Below, piece after piece: positions 45,588-57,017 of a stretch of DNA of 64,000 nt. Location of the stretch: positions 54,441,293-54,505,292 of the forward strand of contig OZ024927.1 in assembly GCA_964017235.1 (NCBI GenBank), written 5' to 3'. Numbering within the stretch: the first letter of the stretch is position 1; every line of letters begins with the position of its first letter. The translations under genes were made by a program, and so were the position numbers. The stretch is from Sabellastarte sp. h YS-2021 (taxonomy: Eukaryota > Annelida > Polychaeta > Sabellida > Sabellidae). The notes beneath the pieces were generated by a model that had not been told where the DNA came from, did not search any database, and saw only the letters and a program-made list of their open reading frames with translations.

Positions 45588-46106
45588 TAGTGCTGGGAGA
45601 TCGCTTGGATTTTCCCTGTCGATGTTCATATCGGACATTTGTAACCAAACTTCGAACATTTCCGATTATGGAGTCGAAGTGTAAAAAAGGCAGATAAAAT
45701 ATTAATATTAAATTATATGAAGTAAAATACACACAAATTACCACAAATATGACCAAAATATAATCTAAAAGCCATTCACAGACGTCTCCCTCACTAACAG
45801 ACTATGCTTGATGTATTCTCACTTGTGATTGGCTGATTTTATGATTACCATGACAACAGTTGGAAAACCCCAAGGTGTTTCTATTTACGTTATTTTTATT
45901 GCATTCACGACTAGTTTTGTGATTTTAACTGATGGGTATTTCAGATTTTTACAAAATATTATTAAGGTTAGCATTTTATTGTGACCAAAAGGCTGCAAAG
46001 AAATGGATTTAGCGAATATCGGTTTTACTTAAATTTTACCGATCATTGATTGGCAATGAGCCAGCGAGCGATAATACCGAAGTTTGCGAACATCGTCCCA
46101 GCACTA
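45588..46106. mobile_element. hAT-type MITE, 519 bp
   Basis: Perfect 11-bp inverted ends TAGTGCTGGGA / TCCCAGCACTA are flanked by the 8-bp duplication ACTGGAAC at 45580-45587 and 46107-46114. An 8-bp target duplication with this style of end is characteristic of the hAT superfamily. The interior has no ORF. The ends also share GATGTTC and CTTCG words. Confidence 0.85.
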
Positions 46107-48119
46107 ACTGGAACTATATAGATATTAGAGTTTCTAGTTATCACAGAGGTTAGGTTATGTGAAAATAAATGTATATTTTCAATTACCATACAAACATTGA
46201 CTCTGACAGTTTGTTCAGGTAATGGAGATAATAATGTAATTACAATTAGTTTGTATTTTCAGATATGCAGAAACTGAGAACCATCTGCATCACAGATGTG
46301 CCTTTTTACTGCAGAGATTTTATATCTCACACACAAGCTTTACATGCATGCCAAATGCCTCATATGGCAAGCTGTCAAGCCCCATAATTATTCTGCTTTA
46401 AGTTACAATGGAATTTTCTTGGGACCATGGCTTAAGTGTCAAGCTACAGCAATGAATGTTTGCAGAATTTTCACCCAGGTAAGAATTAGCTTGTCCTTTC
46501 TTGAATTGTTTAAGTTGTGATTGCTTGACTTTCATCTCTCTTCTCCCCTCGAATTCCGTACAGGCATTGGAGTCCCTGATCCAGCTATTTTTTTTCTCAT
46601 CTCTTGTGCTGTTCCAGTTTTGTAATCAATAGTATAATTTAGCCTGCATTAAATCTGTGGCTCTATTTCGAGGAATACAGGGTAAACATTGCAGGTAAAA
46701 TATGATGGTGGAGATAAAATCTAAGAAAAATGAATAAAAAGATGTAGATGTTTGATCAGGATCATTAGGGCGTAAACACTACACATTGAATCTGGGGTAA
46801 TGTGTAATAGTGCATGGTACTGATGGTAAATTTCAAAATATTTATTTTTATTAGAATACTAGTCACTGAAATGTAAGAATGACTCTTTAATCCATACTCT
46901 TTTTGTTGTTTTTTTATTTCAGTTGGTGTCCTTCAATAAGTTCAATACAAAAATTAAATACAGTGAAAACTAATAACACAATTGCTGACTATTTGAATGG
47001 TGTTGTTGTCTGGTGAATTACATTGTTGTTAGATGCCAAAAATACAAAAATGAGGTTTAGTATTTAAGTTTATTCTGTGATTGTATTTTATTTCTTGGGA
47101 CAAATAAATCTCATAATTTTGTGTTCATATATTTTAGCTTTGCTTAATAATACTAATACTATTTACAAAACTCAAAACAAAAAATGTTCTATGAGATTTT
47201 TCTTATCAATATTTCCAAGGAAAATATCTTAAATACATTTAAAAGGTATCTTCAACTATTATTTTTAAAAAATAAAATTCAAAAATATATTTAAAAATTT
47301 CACTTTGTCCCAGGAAATAGTTGACTGCAAATGTAGAACATTGTTGGTAGTTGGATACGATTTCATTATTTCTGACAAAAAGTCATTGATACCATGTTGA
47401 TTGTTATTCCAAATTATTGCCAAAATCATTTATTAGTCTTAAGATGTCTCTCTGAAGTATATGCCATTGGGTACCTCCACTGAACATATTCCAGCCATTG
47501 GTTTGACTTGCTGGTTTTCATGTTTTAATTTCTTGATTTTGTTTTTTCAAAATTGCATGGATACATACATATTAGATATTTCTCTCTTTAACATATTAAC
47601 ACTTGTACTGAACAAGTTCCAACCATTGTTTAACTACTGCTGGGTTTTAGTGTTTCCATATTTTGGATCAAACACTAGTGTGACCTATTTTTTGACCTTG
47701 CAATCAACACCTGTACATGTTAGTAAAGAAAGTTTTTTAAACATTTTATTTTCATCCAATTTTTTTACATAAATATTGCTGCTTAAATCAAAATTCATTT
47801 CATCTGGATGCACAAATATAAACTTGTACTAGTGGCCTAAAGTTTGATTGATGGCATTTCACCTGATTTAATTTACTCACAAACTGATCTTGACATCCTA
47901 TTCCTGACCTAACTTATGCACAAACTGATCTTGCCTGACATATGTCCTTCAAATGACATATTGGTGAGCAGACAATAATGTTTTGTCTTTGACCTATGTT
48001 TATCTGCATTATGATATATACTTCAAGTTTGATTCCACTGATGTAAAGTTACAGAGAGGTACTTATTGGACTTCATCCTTAATTGGGAACAAAACTTCCA
48101 TTAATTCATCATTAATTTA
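46107..48119. other. AT-rich stretch with one candidate terminal exon only
   Basis: Apart from the possible exon at 46923-46973 and its AATAAA, no gene or repeat is supported. An open frame at 46296-46479 ends at CACCCAG|GTAAGA but has no convincing acceptor. Confidence 0.3.
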
Positions 48120-48138
48120 TTTTATTGCGTTATACATC

Positions 48139-48310
48139 CTATCCAATGGACAATTGCTTTACCGGTCGGCGCGACCGGTCCCGCCAAACGCCAGAAAAAG
48201 ACGTCCTGTACATAATACCGGCAGGACCGGTCAGTAGTGTGCATTCGCTAGGTGGCGCATCATACTTGCTTCCTGTCTAGACAGAGTGACGTCAGTTCAT
48301 CTTTTTCGTT
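48139..48310 (+). repeat. Left inverted terminal repeat of DIRS element
   Basis: Reverse-complement match to 55077-55249 with only a few differences (for example GACGTCCTGTACA against GACCTCCTGTATA). GC-rich CCGGT palindromes (ACCGGTCGGCGCGACCGGT) mark its outer part, and TGACGTCA lies near its inner edge. Confidence 0.9.
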
Positions 48311-49380
48311 TGGCGCGTGTAGTGTGCAGACGCGTTTTTGAAGTGATCCCGAAGTTTGAAGAAGATGGATTTTTTCTACGAATTTAAAGCTTATTTTCAT
48401 CTGAAATATAAATATTGTGTTACTTACATATCATGGCCTCTCCAGGACTTAAACGAGGCAGTATCCAGCATTTTATGGCCAGTTTTGAAGATTTTCCTTG
48501 TGCTTGTCGTCGAGACGAAGTCGTGGCTGAGAGGTCGTGTGTCGTCCCTGCAGCATTCCTTCTTCTGTTCAGAAGTCTTTGTTTGCCACGATTCTCCCGC
48601 CATTTAATTCTACATTGTCAAGTAACACTGTGTGTATGTCGACAAGAAGAAATTAGAAGGAAAGAAGAATGCATCGTCTGACGTCATCACTTCCAGCTTA
48701 TGCTGGTCACGTGACACAGAACTGGTCACGTGATATGCTTTCGACAGAAGTTCAGCAGAAGAAGACGACCATTTATTACTCAACACCCATTTTTAACTGG
48801 CAGGAAGAAATCCAGCATCTTGTTTGTTGGTGTGAAGAAATTAGATGACATTTGGTCACAGCAACCTGCTGTTTTTGAAGTGCCGGTCATGTGACTTCAC
48901 AGATCTCCATACACGACCGGCAAGGCCAGCACAACAAATTGTGGCTCCACAGATCCCCAAGTGTGACCGGTTCAGCTAGCAAGAAGATGACCAGGTCTAG
49001 ACCCCTTGTGCAGAATTTTACCGGTACCAGCTCTGCTCAGACTACCGGTGAGGTCTCCAGCTAGCCCTCTCCCCCTCTTTGACCCTACCTTGGTACGGGT
49101 ACTGGGGCAGGTTGAGAGTAAGATCTACCAACTGGTTACAGAGGATGGGCCTACCGGGAACTGGTTATTGAAGTTGCTCCAGCTAGCTGTCCAGGCCACT
49201 GAGTTTATGCTGCCTACAATACAGAGCCTACCCACTGGGTGCCGGCTACACAGCCCTCATTGACTAGTGTGCTTCCCCTAGCCAGTTACAGAGCCCACCA
49301 GACTGGTTTAAAAGGCAGAAAATACAGGTGAATTAACCAGACTGACCCTGGCTGCTTCAGAAATCTGGTTACAGAGAATT

Positions 49381-49680
49381 TACCAGTTACAGAGAGATCT
49401 GCTGCTTCCACCATTCCAGTGCTGACAGCAGGCTCACCGGTTACAGAGTTTACCGGCTACAGAGAGAATTTACCGGTTACAGAGAGATCTGCTGCTCCCA
49501 CCATTCCAGTGCTGACAGCAGGCTCACCGGTTACAGAGCTTACCGGTTATAGAGAGAATTTACCGGTTACAGAGAGATCTGCTGCTCCCACCATTCCAGT
49601 GCTGATAGCAGGCTCACCGTTTACAGATTTTACCGGTTACGGAGAACTCAGTTGTTCCCATGGGCAGAAGGCACTCCACC
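49381..49680 (+). repeat. 90-bp in-frame tandem repeat in DIRS gag-like region
   Basis: CCATTCCAGTGCTGACAGCA recurs at 49411, 49501 and 49591, an exact 90-bp period. One frame stays open (49419-49694) and encodes 30-residue repeats containing TGYRENLPVTERSAAP and AGSPVTE. Shorter CCGGTTACAGAG words are spread over 49000-50000. Low-complexity repeats in the gag region could be structural; this is inference. Confidence 0.8.
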
Positions 49681-50944
49681 TTTATGGACAGTAAAAAGGC
49701 ATATAAGCCTACCCCTGCTGAGAAGTAGTCTAATTCACCCATTTCTGCCAGCTCCATTGAGTTATCGCAGAATTGTGGAACCACCAGGAACCAGTTACAG
49801 AGCAGTGCTTCACCTATAACCGGTTAGGCCCTAGTACTGGGCAGGTCTACAGGACTGGCTAACAGACAAGCAGAAATGTTTTTAGGCAAACCAGTTGCTG
49901 CCTGAGGAAATGAGTTACAGAGAAATTCTTAGGCCAGTCACTGGTCCTGGTGGAAGGACCATGTCTCAATCTACCGGACCAGTCAGCCAGCCTACTGCCA
50001 GGACCTCCTGGCTGGTCTAAAGTGGCTATGGATAAATAGACAAAGACTTGTCCAGCTACTGAACTCAACCGGATTGGTCAGCCTACTGCCAGCAAGAAGT
50101 CGGCTGTATCAGTTACTGTGGAGGTTTATCAAGTTTTGGTCACTTTCCAGTGAGATACCTGTGATCCAACCTCCTAGACTGGCCCCAGCTTGCCTTTTAC
50201 CCAGCCTGTGACCAGTGTCAGCTGACGCCAGGGGCCTGAGTTTGCAAACTCAGCCTTCCCCTCAAGATTATAACCCCTTTTCTGTCCAGCTGACAAGATT
50301 CAAGCAATGGACAAAATATCTGTTAATCAGACCAGGGGTTCACAGTTCTTTTAAATGACTATTAGTGTTTCCAGAGTGGAGTTGTGCGGAAATGACCTAA
50401 AGGTCTCAGTGCCCTTTGGATGGTGTTTTTGTTTTGTGTGGATCAGTGAGTCTTAACCTGTCACCAGTGTTGACACTGCTTTTGGCTCAGATCTGCCTGC
50501 TCAATACTTGGGCCGCCATGTGGGGCCAGTCCCAAGTCCATAAGAGTCTCCCAGGAAGGCTACACCCCCCTTCCAGAAATGACCAGTTGACCAAGTCCCC
50601 AGGCAGGAGAAGTGATTCAGTTTCCCTAAATAGTTCAGATGGGAACCATATTAATCTCCCTTCAGACAGGGGAAAGAAAGATTAACTTAAGGTTGCATAC
50701 TCCTCAGACTATTCAACCAACAGGGAAGTACCAGCCTTTTTCAGGTCCAGGACCTTCCCTGCCAGTTCAAGCACGTCCACCTGGTTGGTTTTCACAGCAA
50801 CCAGGGAGTCCTTCCATGGTGGTGGCTGGGAAGTTATGGCATTACAGGGCTTAATAATCCACCAGTGCGACTGGTTGGTCAAAGCCAAATCCCACCAACC
50901 TGTCTCCAGTATACACAATCTCTAGTAGCTCTGTGTCGGGAGTA

Positions 50945-52110
50945 AGTCGAATGGGAAAATTAGAACTGGACCTCAAGCAAGCCTTCGACTTAGTAGGTTA
51001 CCAGTTCATCCTGAAAGGGGACGAGGCCAGATCCGCCCTAGAGCATGGACAGACCTTATTTACAAATCCAGGAACTTCTCTCCGGACTGACTTGCCCGGT
51101 CTGGCAGCTGATGCCAATGATAGCATTACTGACAGCTGTAGAGAAGCAAGTCCACATAGGATGCTTCCACATCAGGCTGATAGAGTGGTACTTGAACAGC
51201 TGGAGAGTACCTGAATCACTAGAAAAGGTGATCTCACTTCACTCCACCCCCAGCTAAAATGGTGGCTACAGGAAGACCATGTACTTCAAGGTCAACCATT
51301 TAACCCACTAGATATGCTCAGCAAATCCTTACAGATGCATTAAGAAGGGTAGGGCGCTCACTTAAGGGCACCCATATTGCAAGGGGAACCTGGCCCCTTC
51401 CCAGATGCAAGTTACACATTAAATATCTGGAATTAAAGGCGGCCTTTTTGGCCATAAAAGGGTTCCAACCCCTGCCTGAGCAATATTGTTGTTGTAGCTA
51501 CAGACAACACCATGGTGGTTGTCTATATAAAAAAGGGGGGGATGAAACCCCGCCGTCCTTGTGCCCTTTTATGGAGAATCCTGACCTGGTGTACCAGGCA
51601 AAAGGTGACCCTCAAAACCATTCACAGCCAGCTAAACGCGATAGCAGACCAGCTATCCAGGCTAGGACAGACCATTCAAACAGAATGGTCCCTCCATCAA
51701 GAGGTCTTCAAGCAATGTGTTCCTGATGGCACCAAGGGGCCAGGGTGGCAGAGTGGTAACACTCTCACCTCCCACCTCTGAGGCCCGTGACGGCCTTAAG
51801 TGGGAAAGCTGGTAGCCGGTTGCTTGCCGTTGGTCGGCAGTTTACAGTACACAACCCTAGCGAACTGTATGTACTGGTTTCCTCTGCCCTTCCAACTACC
51901 CGTCGTGATATGACCTGTACAGTGTTGAAAGCGACGTAAAACCCCAAATAAAAAAATAAATCCTGATGGCACCAACCGCAAGTAGACCTGTTTGTCACCA
52001 GGTTCAACAAGCTACATCTCCTTGTGCTCGCCCTCAGTCAACCTTGGGGGGGATCTGGAACCATATGCCTTTCTAACGGTAACCATCTTGGGCAAGTGGT
52101 GGAAAACTTA
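50945..52110 (+). pseudogene. DIRS reverse transcriptase C-terminal part and RNase H, degenerate
   Basis: Broken frames show LDLKQAFDLVGYQFILK, LLSGLTCPVWQLMPMIALLT and EKQVHIGCFHIRLIEWYLNS, then LKWWLQEDHVLQGQPFNP. The RNase H part is LELKAAFLAIKGFQPL, VVATDNTMVVVYIKKGG and LNAIADQLSRLGQTIQTEW. These are the DIRS1-type RT connection and RNase H. The RT palm with its Y-x-D-D motif is not visible upstream, so it appears deleted. Several stops and frameshifts are present. A SINE interrupts the segment at 51736-51960. Confidence 0.75.
51736..51960 (+). mobile_element. tRNA-derived SINE (family S1), copy 5, nested in DIRS
   Basis: Starts GGGGCCAGGGTGGCAGAGTGGTAACACTC, has the S1 body with GTTGGTCGGCAGTTTACAGTAC, and ends GACGTAAAACCCCAAATAAAAAAATAAA. 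Target duplication TCCTGATGGCACCAA at 51721-51735 and 51961-51975. Its B-box region is altered (GAGGCCCGTGACGG). It inserted after the DIRS element was in place. Confidence 0.9.
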
Positions 52111-53260
52111 CAGGACTACCCGTACAACAGTCATACTGATTGCGCCAGGGTGGCCCAACATGCGTTGGTTCTGGGACCCGGTGAACATGTCTAGTCAGAT
52201 CCCACTGTGTCTGGCCATCTTATTGCCTCACCCATTCATCCAGACCCTTCCCCGGAACCTGGTAAATCTGAGTTTACATGCCTGGCTCCTAGAGCTTTCA
52301 GCTATCAAGGAGCAGGGTTTCTCTAAGGCAGTGGCAGTTCAAATTGAGGATCCTCAAAGAGGATCAACCAGATCAGTCTATGAGACAAATGTACCAATTT
52401 TACAAGCGGTGCCTCAGGAATCAGTGGGACTTCAGGGCACTTCCTTTGGAAGGCATAGCTGACTTCCTTCTGTAGTTGTTGCAAGACAGGAAGTTAAGCC
52501 GGGCACCATTGATGGCTTTAGATGAGCCTTGGCTGACGAATGAAAATTCACCCATTAAGGTCAGCAATGATGGAATCTCACTCGTCTCCTGGATAGTTCC
52601 ATAGAAACGGACCCTAAGGACTAAGGGCCATCCCCTCTTGGAACCTTTCCCTGTTTTTTCTGCACCAGCTGACAAGGCTCCCTTTGAACCCTTTAAAGAG
52701 GCCTCCCGGAAGCACTTGACTTTCAAGGTTGGCTTCCTGTTGGCTTTGGGTTCAGGCAAGGGCAGGATTAAAATCCATGCTTGGCTGCATAAGAACATCG
52801 GACACCAGCCATTCTGGTCCATGGCGTCTCTTTACCCCTCACCCAGCTTTCTTTCCAAGAATCAGCTGACCCAAGAGGGTCCAGACAGTGAGCCCCCCCC
52901 CCCCATGGTTATTCCAGTCCTGGCCCTGGATAAATCACTGTCTGGTGACAGGTCCTTATGTCCAGTCAGAGCCCTGCTCTCCTATCTGGATAGGACCTCA
53001 GATCTTAGGCAGAACAAGGAGCTGGTCTTTGTCTCCTTCAAGAAAGTTTTCGACAAGGACATCTCTCCTGCCACCGTCTCCTCATGGATCAAGCTACTGT
53101 GATCCTATGCTATGAGCTTTGACCAGCAAGCCCTCTCCTTACATCAGGTCAAGCCCATGATGTTGGGGCCTTTCCTACTTCTAAGGCACTCCAGTTGGGA
53201 GTCTCCCTAGAACAGTGTTTTCAGCCTGCCACTGTAAGTCACATAACATCTTCACACAGT
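52111..53260 (+). pseudogene. DIRS tyrosine recombinase, degenerate
   Basis: Broken frames carry LILLPHPFIQTLPRN-like text, QRGSTRSVYETN, KAPFEPFKEASRKHLTFKVG, FLLALGSGKGRIKIHAWLHK, SLCPVRALLSYLDRTSDLRQ and FDKDISPATVSSWIK, matching the DIRS1 recombinase order. Relative to that family the H-x-x-R box near 53156 reads HDVG. The C-terminal part reads CHCKSHNIFTQF then a stop, with the expected Trp changed and the catalytic Tyr missing. No activity is possible. Confidence 0.8.
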
Positions 53261-53360
53261 TCCTCTGAAGGATGTGGCTGGGGCTGATTTAGAGCCTTTT
53301 TCACTTGGGCCCAGTAGTGGCTGCTCAGCAGATCCACAAATAGCCCTTATATTGAGGAGA

Positions 53361-54640
53361 CTTGTATAACATAACACATGATTTTTATATAGCGCTAATC
53401 ACTTAGTATGTCTCTAAGCGCTGTAGGTTCTAGACATTGTATGCAAGTCTGAAAAAGTATGTTTTGAGCTGTCTTCTGAAATCTAAGTGAATTTGAAGAT
53501 CTAATGTTAACAGGTAGATTGTTCCACAGAGCTGGAGCAGCATGAACAAAAGCCCGTTTTCCATAACTGTTTCTAGGAACCTTGACTGGAAATGTTATAT
53601 TGAAATTTTTGGATGATCTTGTTAATCTTGCTGGTTGTGCTAATGAAATGAGGTCAGTGATGTATGTTGGTGCTAAGCCATGTAACGATTTGTACACATC
53701 AGTGAGAATACTGAAAGCAATCCGCTGTTGTATTGGAAGCCAGTGAAGTTCTTGTCTTGCTCTACTAATGTGGTCATACTTTCTCATTTTGAGGATGACT
53801 CGGGCTGCTGAATTTTGTACAATTTGTAGTCTGTGCAAAAAGACTTTATTTACTCCATAAAGCAGGCAGTTGGGATAGTCTAGTTTTGATGTTACCAGGC
53901 CTTGAATTATGCAGGAACATGTATCATTTGACAAATATTTATGAATTCTAGCAATTTTATGAAGTTGTAATTGACAGGCTCTGCACTTTTTGATGATAAA
54001 CTCTTCCATATTCATCTGTGAATCAAATTAGGCACCTAGGTTGCGAACAGACCTTGTCGGGGTGATTGTACAGTCTCCTACCCTGATAGAAATAGAAGGC
54101 ATTCCTTCCAAATATTTTCTAGATCCAAAAACAATAACTTCAGTTTTGTCTTCATTCAATTTCAAGATGTTTTGTGACATCCAAGATTATATACCATCAG
54201 TGCAAAGTTCCAGATGTTGTAAGGATGCAGCCATTGAGCTTTTGTTGAATTCAACATATAGCGGAGTATCATCTGCATATAGCATGTGACTCACTCCATG
54301 TTTATTTGCAATGTCCGCCACAGGAGCAACATATAAAGTGAAGAGTATTGGTCCAAGGACAGACCCCTGAGGAACACCAAAATTAAGATACATCTTTTCA
54401 GATGAGCTGTTATTTATTCTCACTGCCTGACTTCTATTGGAGAGGTAGGATCTAAACCAGTCTAGTGCTGTTCCATTAATGCCAAATCTAGTTTCTAGAC
54501 GATGAAGAAGTTTTTCATGGTCAATAGTATCAAAGGCAGCACTTAGGTCAAGAAGGACCAAGGCGACCATTTTTTTATTGTTCAAGGAAGACAAGATGTC
54601 ATTTTGGACACAAAGAAGTGCATGTACACATGTACATAGT
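53361..54640 (-). pseudogene. L2/CR1-like non-LTR retrotransposon, 5'-truncated, nested in DIRS
   Basis: On -, one nearly continuous frame runs from about 54625 (ALLCVQNDILSSLNNKK) through VALVLLDLSAAFDTIDH, GVPQGSVLGPILFTLY, HMLYADDTPLY, DYPNCLLYGV and ELHWLPIQQRIAFSIL to the stop at 53395. Two in-frame stops (after LCTDGI and after RNLGA) inactivate it. The 3' end reads TTAGCGCTATATAAAAATCATG. It differs in sequence from the 20-kb copy, so it is a separate family or an old branch. Confidence 0.85.
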
Positions 54641-54920
54641 GTAAATAATTCATGAGACTAATTTACATGCTTCCTTTGGGAGGTTTATTTGCCTTCTGGG
54701 ACTGAACTCATCCCTCTCTTCCCCACCTCAGAGCAGGTCTGTAAGGGGGGGGGGGGGGCAACGCTGGTATAGCCCTGGCAACTGGGCTCTGGTAACCACC
54801 ATGGACCTATAGGTCTCCTGACTAAGTCAGCCTAGACCATAGGTTAAAAGTTTTGTTACCATGTATGAGTTCACTCTAAGTCCCTAGTAACTTACCCGCC
54901 AGCCAAGCGGTAGTTATTCA

Positions 54921-55016
54921 GCAATTGTCCATTGGATAGGATGTATTAACGCAATAAAATTGCAAATTTAATAGGTAAATTAAATTTTTATAAGTTAATA
55001 CCCTATCCAATGGACA
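54921..55016. repeat. Internal complementary region (ICR) of DIRS element
   Basis: The first half, GCAATTGTCCATTGGATAGGATG...GCAATAAAA, is the complement of the element's left end (48120-48157). The second half, TTGCAAATTTAATAGG...CCCTATCCAATGGACA, is the complement of its right end (about 55236-55292). Together they template the circle junction. Confidence 0.88.
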
Positions 55017-55076
55017 GGCAAGGCCCTCCCAACCGACCCCGCTACCAGCTAACTAGGGGTCTAAATCTGTTTAGAC

Positions 55077-55249
55077 AACGAAAAAGATGAACTGACGTCA
55101 CTCTGTCTAGACAGGAAGCAAGTATGATGCGCCACCTAGCGAGTGCACACTACTGACCGGTCCTGCCGGTATTATATACAGGAGGTCTTTTTCTGGCGTT
55201 TGGCGGGACCGGTCGCGCCGACCGGTAAAGCAATTGTCCATTGGATAGG
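55077..55249 (-). repeat. Right inverted terminal repeat of DIRS element
   Basis: Complement of the left repeat; it ends ACCGGTAAAGCAATTGTCCATTGGATAG. A further 43 bp to 55292 are unique to the right end and are copied in the ICR. Confidence 0.9.
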
Positions 55250-55292
55250 GTATTAACTTATAAAAATTTAATTTACCTATTAAATTTGCAAT

Positions 55293-56287
55293 ATTGTTTT
55301 CATTTAAAAAGCAACCACTTTTAATGTTAGACATCACATGTTATATGACTTATGGTGTAGCGTTTGTTTTCTAAATTGGTGGCTATTTTTAAAGTTATGA
55401 TTAACTTATGTCATTAGTACCAGTCTTTTAAGATGAGTTGTATTCTTATTGTATAATATGCTGTGCTGTGTAACTTGATTCTTTTAGTTAGTGCAAATGT
55501 GAAAAAAAAAATTCACATTATTCAGTGATTGTAAACCACTTCCTGACTCGTACGAAGATTCTTCATTGATTAAGTGAATGATTTTATCTTTTGAAATCCG
55601 CTAGTTTGGAAATTGAACACTGACCTGAGTGATTGATAAACTGATTGATGTATTAATTGATTGATTGTCATGTATTGTTGATCTTTTCTCTCTAAATCTG
55701 AGCCAAAGTAATGCATCTTAACGGCACCTTTTGACTCATTGATGCATTACAAATTCATATCCCAAACTTTGACCATGTTTGAGATATATTCCTTCAAGTT
55801 TAAATAAACAATATTTTGAAAAAAATCAGGTTTGAAGTTCGTGTTGGATTTAATAGACTCAAGTTTTGAAATTTTTGGAATCTTTATTTTGCAGTTAATT
55901 ACAGAGTATTATCTTTAAAATATTGTTTTAAATACATACACAAATTTGAAATTTGACACTGACATTCATATTTGAATTACAAAACTTATTTACAACAGTT
56001 TAATATAATGGTTACACAGTGCTGCATAGACTTAAACTATCTCATTATATAATCTTAGCTTTTGTGAAGTTTGACAGAATTTGATAAAAGCATTTTCAGG
56101 TTTTTTTATGTCACAAAATTGTTATGTGATTATGATTGTGACTCAGTGGTACTTTTATCGATACTGTACATACAGATGCTGTTGCTTACATGATTTACAC
56201 AGTTTTAATTTATATTTGGGAAAGTTTTTTGTCTTCATTTCAAATGCCGTTAAAATGTATGATAAATACAGAGATTAGGGTTATGTC
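55293..56287. other. AT-rich stretch, nothing supported
   Basis: No gene, RNA or repeat family is visible. Confidence 0.35.
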
Positions 56288-56398
56288 TTCTGTATGGACA
56301 GTAGAAGTGGCTTTGCTAAGTTCGACTGTAACAAGTGGCGATGCTGAGGGCCAGTCAAGTATGACTGACTTTTGAACAGGATGTAAAACATCAAATTG
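56288..56398 (+). mobile_element. SINE S2 fragment
   Basis: AAGTGGCGATGCTGAGGGCCAGTC and TGACTTTTGAACAGGATGTAAAACATC follow the S2 body and tail order; the head is decayed (AAGTTCGACTGTAAC at the B-box position). Confidence 0.45.
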
Positions 56399-56439
56399 TA
56401 TGAATAGTATGTAAATATTGAAAATATGAGAAATAGCTT

Positions 56440-56725
56440 TCCTGAAAATGAAATTTAGAAAAAAGGGAAAAAAATATTTGAATAAACTACATAGAGACAT
56501 CAGAATAAATAAAACTTGAAGAAAAAAGTTGTGAAGCCTTTAAAAATACTTGACTAAAACAGTAAAAATGAAATTAAAAGAAAAAGAGAAAAAAATATTA
56601 ATTTAAAAAGGGATTAAATAGTTTTTAATAAAGTAAACAAAAAATGAAAATAATTTTTAAAATTTGAAAAAAAATATTATTAATAATATAAAATAAAAGG
56701 AAAAAAAATGTAAATAAATGAAAGC
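56440..56725 (+). repeat. A-rich low-complexity tract
   Basis: Long runs of A broken by T, G or ATT (for example GAAAAAAAATATTATTAATAATAT). No coding meaning. Confidence 0.7.
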
Positions 56726-56938
56726 CCTGTTTATGTTCATGTTAGAATTTGATGTTCACATGTTTCAGTAACAGTTTGTAACAGTTAGAAGAAGTACTGT
56801 AGTCTTGTGTGTCATCATGGCATAATAGCCATATATCAGATATTGACATTCTTTGTAAGTCTATGTTTTGTCAGCTAACCTCTATTTTTGTCAGTTCATT
56901 TGTGAGTATATATGTCGGGGTTACCCTTTACAAAAATT

Positions 56939-57017
56939 GATACAGTTATATTATTCAATAAATCAATACAGTTATATTATTCAATAAATCAATACAGTTA
57001 TATTATTTAATAAATCA
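56939..57017 (+). repeat. 26-bp tandem repeat, three copies
   Basis: ATACAGTTATATTATTCAAT followed by AAATCA occurs three times with a single change (TTTAAT) in the last copy. Confidence 0.85.

Larger units (their letters stand above)
48120..55292 (+). mobile_element. DIRS1-like retrotransposon with inverted terminal repeats and internal complementary region (decayed)
   Basis: Near-identical inverted repeats of about 172 bp lie at 48139-48310 and 55077-55249 (starting CTATCCAATGGACAATTGC). A segment at 54921-55016 is complementary to the outer left end joined to the outer right end, the internal complementary region known from DIRS1 elements. It places the borders at about 48120 and 55292, within 3 bp. 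Inside are gag-like repeats, an RT-thumb/RNase H remnant and a tyrosine-recombinase remnant, all on +. No target duplication is expected for DIRS, and none is seen. A SINE and a non-LTR fragment are nested in it. Confidence 0.9.

Noticed and set aside
51736..51830. tRNA gene (A and B boxes present)
   Set aside because: The body, AT-rich tail and target duplication show a SINE; the cloverleaf is not intact.
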